A stretch of 20,622 bases of DNA. Origin: Gnetum montanum. Its lineage: Eukaryota; Streptophyta; Gnetopsida; Gnetales; Gnetaceae. The notes under the pieces are model-generated. The model was given only the letters and a program-made list of their open reading frames with translations, had not been told where the DNA came from and did not search any database. Location: contig MNCI01002788.1 of NCBI GenBank assembly GCA_015680685.1, forward strand, positions 259,616 to 280,237, written 5' to 3'. This document shows positions 16,612-20,622 of the stretch, piece by piece. A program made the translations under genes and the position numbers. Numbering within the stretch: the stretch's first letter is position 1; every line of letters starts with the position of its first letter.

Positions 16612-19246
16612 TTCATCTACCCAATTGTGGATAGTGAGTGGATTAGCCAACTCATTATTATTCCAAAGAAAGGAGCCAAATGAAGAATTTGCATAGACTT
16701 TCAACTGTTAAACATGGTGACTTCGAAAGACCATTTTCTATTGGCATTTGTGGATTAGGTGTTGGCCAATATAGCAGGGCATTTCTTTTACAAATGTTTG
16801 GATGGTTATAGTGGTTATGAAAAAATCCAGATAGCACCAAAAGACCAAGCCGAGACTACATTCATAAGTCCATGAAAAAATTTTGCATATAGAAAGATGC
16901 CCTTTGGCCTATGCAATGCCCATGCTACATTCCAATGATTGGTCCTCAACATCTTTCAATAACAGATCAATAGAGGGGTAGAAGTATTTGTGGATGACTT
17001 TTCTACCTACGGGGCTACATTTAAACAAGCCTTGGACCACCTTAAATAAGTGCTTAAAAGGTGTGTGAAGACTAACTTAAGGATCAATTGGCAAAAGAGC
17101 CATTTGATGGTCTAAAAAGGCATTATCTTGAGGCACATAATTTCGAACAAGTGGATCAAGGTGGACCTGGAAAAAGTACAGGTCATTCAAGGAATAACTA
17201 GACAACCTGAGATGGTGAAAGATGTAAGGTCATTCCTTAGCCACACAAGTTATTAAAGGTGCTTCATTGAGAACTTCTCAAAAATTGCTAAGCCATTAGT
17301 GGAGCTTACCAATAAGAATGCATCATTCACCTAGACCAAGGGATGTGAGAGTACATTACAATAGTTAAAGTCAAAACTTGTAGAAACTCCAATTCTATGG
17401 GCACTTGACTAGTCCAAGCCATTCCATATCATGATTTATGCATTCGATTATGTATTAAGAGTAGTACCTACATAATTGAATGACCAAAAACATCCATACT
17501 ACATCCATTGTATAAGTAGAAGCATTGTGGATCCATAACTAAACTACACTGCCACTAAAATGCAGCCCATGGTAGTGGTGTATTCCTTAGAGAAATTTAG
17601 GTACCATGTGCTTGGATACTAAGTTTTTGTGCACACTGATCTCAGTGCTATACAATTCCTTATGAATAAGCCAATGATGAGCCCTCATGTCAAAAAATGA
17701 CTTGTGACTCTTCAAGAGTTTAATCTTACAATGATAGATATAAAGTGGATCAAGAATGTGATTGCTAACCACTTTTCTTGGTTATTATGGGATAGCAAAG
17801 AGGATGAAGGACCATTTTTTGATTAGTTTCCAGACAAACACATATTTTCCAATGTTGTTGATGTTCAAAATCCCAAGGATTCTAATTCATGTAATTACAT
17901 ACTCTCCTACCTACTTAGTTAAGAGATGCCACATGAATGGGACCATAAGAGGAAACAATAGTTTCTTTAGTAGGCCAAACACTTTATGGAGATAAAAGGC
18001 AACTTATACAAGAGTTATGTTGATGGCCTGGTACAATGGCATGTACTTGATGTAGACTAGCTTCGAGTCCTCCAAGATGCTCATAAAGGCCCTTGTGGGG
18101 GCCACTATGGTGGGAGGAGGATGACCATTAAAATCCTCATGGAAAGGTATTATTAGCAAATGATCTTTAGGGATGCCCATCAATTCTTTCATTTGTGTGA
18201 AAAATGCCAAAAAGATGGAGGAATAACCACATGGATGGAAGGGTTCCAATAATGGATTCCATCACTAGAGCCTTTCGATCTTTAGGGGATTGACTTCATG
18301 GTGCCCATCAACCCTATGTCTAATAGAAAGGCATACATCATCAGGGCTATTGATTATTACACTGAATGGACTAAAATCACTACCATCACCAACTATTCAT
18401 CCTCTATGATAGCATTGTTTGTACAACAAAATGTTATAAATAGGTTTGATGTGCCATAGGCACTAATTTCAAATAATGGAACCAATGCCACTTTTCAAAA
18501 ACTTATGCAATTCTTGGGGATTAAACATAAATTAACAACTCCATACCACCCCAAGCCAACAATCAAGTTAAGGTCATCAATATGGAAATTACCAAATACT
18601 AACACACACAGTTAGTAAATACAGGAAGGATTGGAGCAATAATATTAACAAAGTTGTTTGGGATTATCATTTAACATGGAAACTTCCTATTATGTATTCT
18701 CCCTATGAGTTACTTTACATAAAACTTCCCACTCTTTCGATCCAAGCTAAGCTCTATATAGTTTTAATGGCCTGTGACGTTAACCTTGATTTAAGTCTAG
18801 TATAAAGAAAAAAGTTAATGAACTTAAACATGCTAGATGAAAATCAATTAGTGGCCCTATCCTTGAATAAAGTTCACAAGGCACATAACAAGTAATGTCA
18901 TGACTTCAAAATAAGAAAAGTTAAGTTTCAATCAAGAGATAAGGTCCTCTACTAGAACCCCATGCATGTACCGTAACGTACCAAATTCTAAATGCTATGG
19001 GAGGAACCTTATATTATCCATGCAACTTTTCCATCTGGGGCCATGATAATTTACCACCCTACTAGCCTAGGCAAATGATTTTTATTCAACATGCAACAAG
19101 TTAAACCTTTTCTAGGATCAAGAGTAACTAGTGGCAACAACACCTCAACTAATGGCCAAGCATGTTCAATTTTTCAGATCTTCTCCTTTCAACTTAGTCA
19201 TGAGGGATATGGTCATCCATGCTAAACTTTTGTAATGGCTTCTTAG
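16612..19246 (+). pseudogene. pol: Element D pol: reverse transcriptase, RNase H and integrase (decayed, 5' truncated)
   Basis: The frame enters inside RT (YPIVDSEWIS, IIIPKKGAK, RICIDF) and runs to about 18555 without an indel but with about 25 stops. RT: MPFGLCNAHATFQ and FVDD at 16987-16998, followed by FSTYG, and DVRSFLSHTSY. RNase H: Asp 17446 and Asp 17638 are kept, while the Glu at 17557 reads Lys and the last Asp at 17767 reads Asn. Integrase: HHCC zinc finger with His 18082 and 18103 and Cys 18196 and 18205. The first catalytic Asp (18292) is kept, the second (18472) reads Asn and the Glu (18570, after a frameshift) reads Lys. After another shift near 18610 the C-terminal part continues (YSPYELLYIKLP, LDENQLVAL, a GPY-like WEEPYIIHATF) to about 19220. 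The PFGLCNA..F and VDDFS-YG patterns fit the Athila/Tat side of plant Ty3/gypsy. Gag, protease and the RT N-terminus are absent. Confidence 0.88.
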
Positions 19247-20622
19247 TTTTTCACTTTTTGTTTTACAATTTTTATTCTTTTTCTATTTGTTCAAAATTTT
19301 CCAATTCTTAATATGTTTTCCATTTCTTATTATTTCTCTTTTCTTTATAATTTTATCTATTCTTGAGTCATTTTCTTTATGTTTTATGAATGACTACTAT
19401 GTTTTTGTTAATAATATTACTAGTCATGATGTAGAAGTTGACACCATGTGCTAGTAGTCCTTGTCCTATGCTATCAAGATGATTTGCTAAATAATTGTGT
19501 AATGCAGTGAGACCACATCTTCCATTTCTCTAGTTTCTCTAGATAAAAGGTCTTTATCATGAAAGTAATATGGTTCTCATCATATAAAACTAAATTAATT
19601 AATGATCATTTTCCCTTCAAGAAAGAGGGAAAGACCAAGTGGAAATGACAAAGGGTGTGAGCTTAAGGGGATTTGTTGGGTTCTCTTCTTGACTTCCTTC
19701 TTGTGGCCTATGACTCCTCATGGAACATGTCATCACTCCTATTGTTATTCAATAAACAAAAATCATGTCTTTGCATGGTGTGGTTTCCAAAAAAAGAAAA
19801 AGAGAAAAAGAAAAAAAAAGAGAGAAAAGGAAAAAAAATAATGGGAATTTAAAGCACATCCTTTAGACATAATATTGGGCTACAAGCACTAGTTATGGGG
19901 CTAAAAAGACATGTCACCCATGCCTGAAGAAACCCCTCTAACTAAGGCCCTTTGTTCCTTCCTTCTTCTCTTTTTGGAGTGATGTTCATTCATTGTGGTT
20001 GTTATGGACTCATGATGGTAGGTAAGAAGGAACACATCAATGTGAGGCCATTCTTAATGGTATGGACTTGGTTTAAAACTTGGACAGATAGGTATGATGG
20101 TCATTTTAATGACAATTTACACAAGAATCTATTGTGAACATGGTTAAGCACCTTACATCCTAATTTTTGCAATCAATTCTTATCCCATTATTCACCTCAT
20201 TACTGCATGCAATTATGAGCCTAATGATTTTGTATAGTAGAGTGAAAAATCCTAACCAAGGTAGTTGTGTGTTGTTTGGAACAAATGCATGATCTACATT
20301 TAACTTCTAATGTGCCTATGGACATCTATAGAAGTGTTTATGTAAGGGCATTATGGTAGGAGATTGCTTTGGGAAGGACCCAACTGCATAACGTTTTTTT
20401 ATCATGGCTTTGAACAAAACCTCACATCTTTAAGAACATCATTGATGGCTTCTTTGGATTTATGCATGATTTTGGGACTACTTATCATTAGTTTCAATTA
20501 ATTTTTATTACTTTTCTATTAAAATATCTTTCAAATTCAATATTCTTTGGTCATCTTATGAGCTAGACCTTTGATTTTAATTGTTTGAAAACTTTTACAC
20601 TTTTGGAGTTAAGTTCATTTAT
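19247..20622 (+). other. 3' noncoding region of element D, truncated by the window edge
   Basis: AT-rich, T-rich at first (19247-19400), with no supportable gene. It shares ordered blocks with the 3' region of element B (7656-9602): CAGTGAGACCACATC, GCATGGTGTGGT plus a purine run, GGGCTACAAGCACTAGTTAT near 19877, CCCCTCTAACTAAGGCCC near 19932, and GCTTTGGGAAGGAC near 20366. Its purine tract and 3' LTR would lie beyond the window. Confidence 0.6.
19770..19890 (+). repeat. Single purine-run block in element D
   Basis: TTTGCATGGTGTGGT, about 50 bases of A/G only (AAAAAAAGAAAAAGAGAAAA and on), then ATGGGAATTTAAAGCACATC and TTTAGACATAATA. The flanks match the duplicated block at 8236-8388, and the purine run has expanded here. 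Confidence 0.65.

Noticed and set aside
2865-19246. Reassigned stop codons, with TAG/TAA read as Gln as in some ciliates
   Set aside because: Many stops fall on conserved Trp positions (as TAG and TGA), TGA also occurs, and catalytic Asp/Glu codons have changed by G to A as well. Deamination decay explains all of these; a code change does not.

Overview
The window looks like nuclear DNA from a land plant with a large, repeat-rich genome. It holds nested Ty3/gypsy-type LTR retrotransposons, a degenerate primer-binding site matching plant tRNA-Asp, plant-style TATA boxes and T-rich GT-AG introns. The exact taxon cannot be read from the sequence; a gymnosperm-like genome full of old elements is a reasonable guess, not a demonstration. 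No intact host gene, rRNA, tRNA or CRISPR is visible.

Layout. (1) 1-1254: the 5' end of a minus-strand retroelement (element A), with the start of an undecayed gag-like frame, a leader, a priming region and a probable LTR with a TATA box. (2) 1255-2860: unassigned sequence, including a T-poor, GCA/CAG-rich low-complexity tract (about 1750-2640). (3) 2865-4156 and 10503-11361: two halves of one long reading frame for a coiled-coil-like protein (element C). They are split by (4) element B (4157-10502), a two-LTR element with a decayed gag and no pol. (5) 11506-about 12379: the 3' LTR of element C (LTR3). (6) 12445-15638: a five-exon decayed gene of unknown family (gene E) on the same strand, starting just after LTR3. 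(7) 15936-about 16611: a truncated LTR (LTR4), fused directly to (8) a decayed pol (about 16612-19246; RT, RNase H, integrase). Its 3' noncoding region (19247-20622) is related to that of element B.

Themes. From about 2.8 kb onward the coding frames are riddled with TAG, TAA and TGA codons but have few indels, as expected from C-to-T and G-to-A change in methylated, silenced elements. Element B (gag, no pol) and element D (pol) share a 3' noncoding region and probably belong to one family of partly complementary, now dead elements. Elements B and C share their 3' terminus although their coding content differs. All four plus-strand LTRs carry tandem 14-bp units upstream of the TATA box, although the unit sequence differs between LTR groups.

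The items most worth following up are gene E, the long non-gag frame of element C, and the 14-bp units. All functional statements on these decayed elements concern their ancestors. Nothing on the plus strand from 2.8 kb onward looks able to make a functional protein now.
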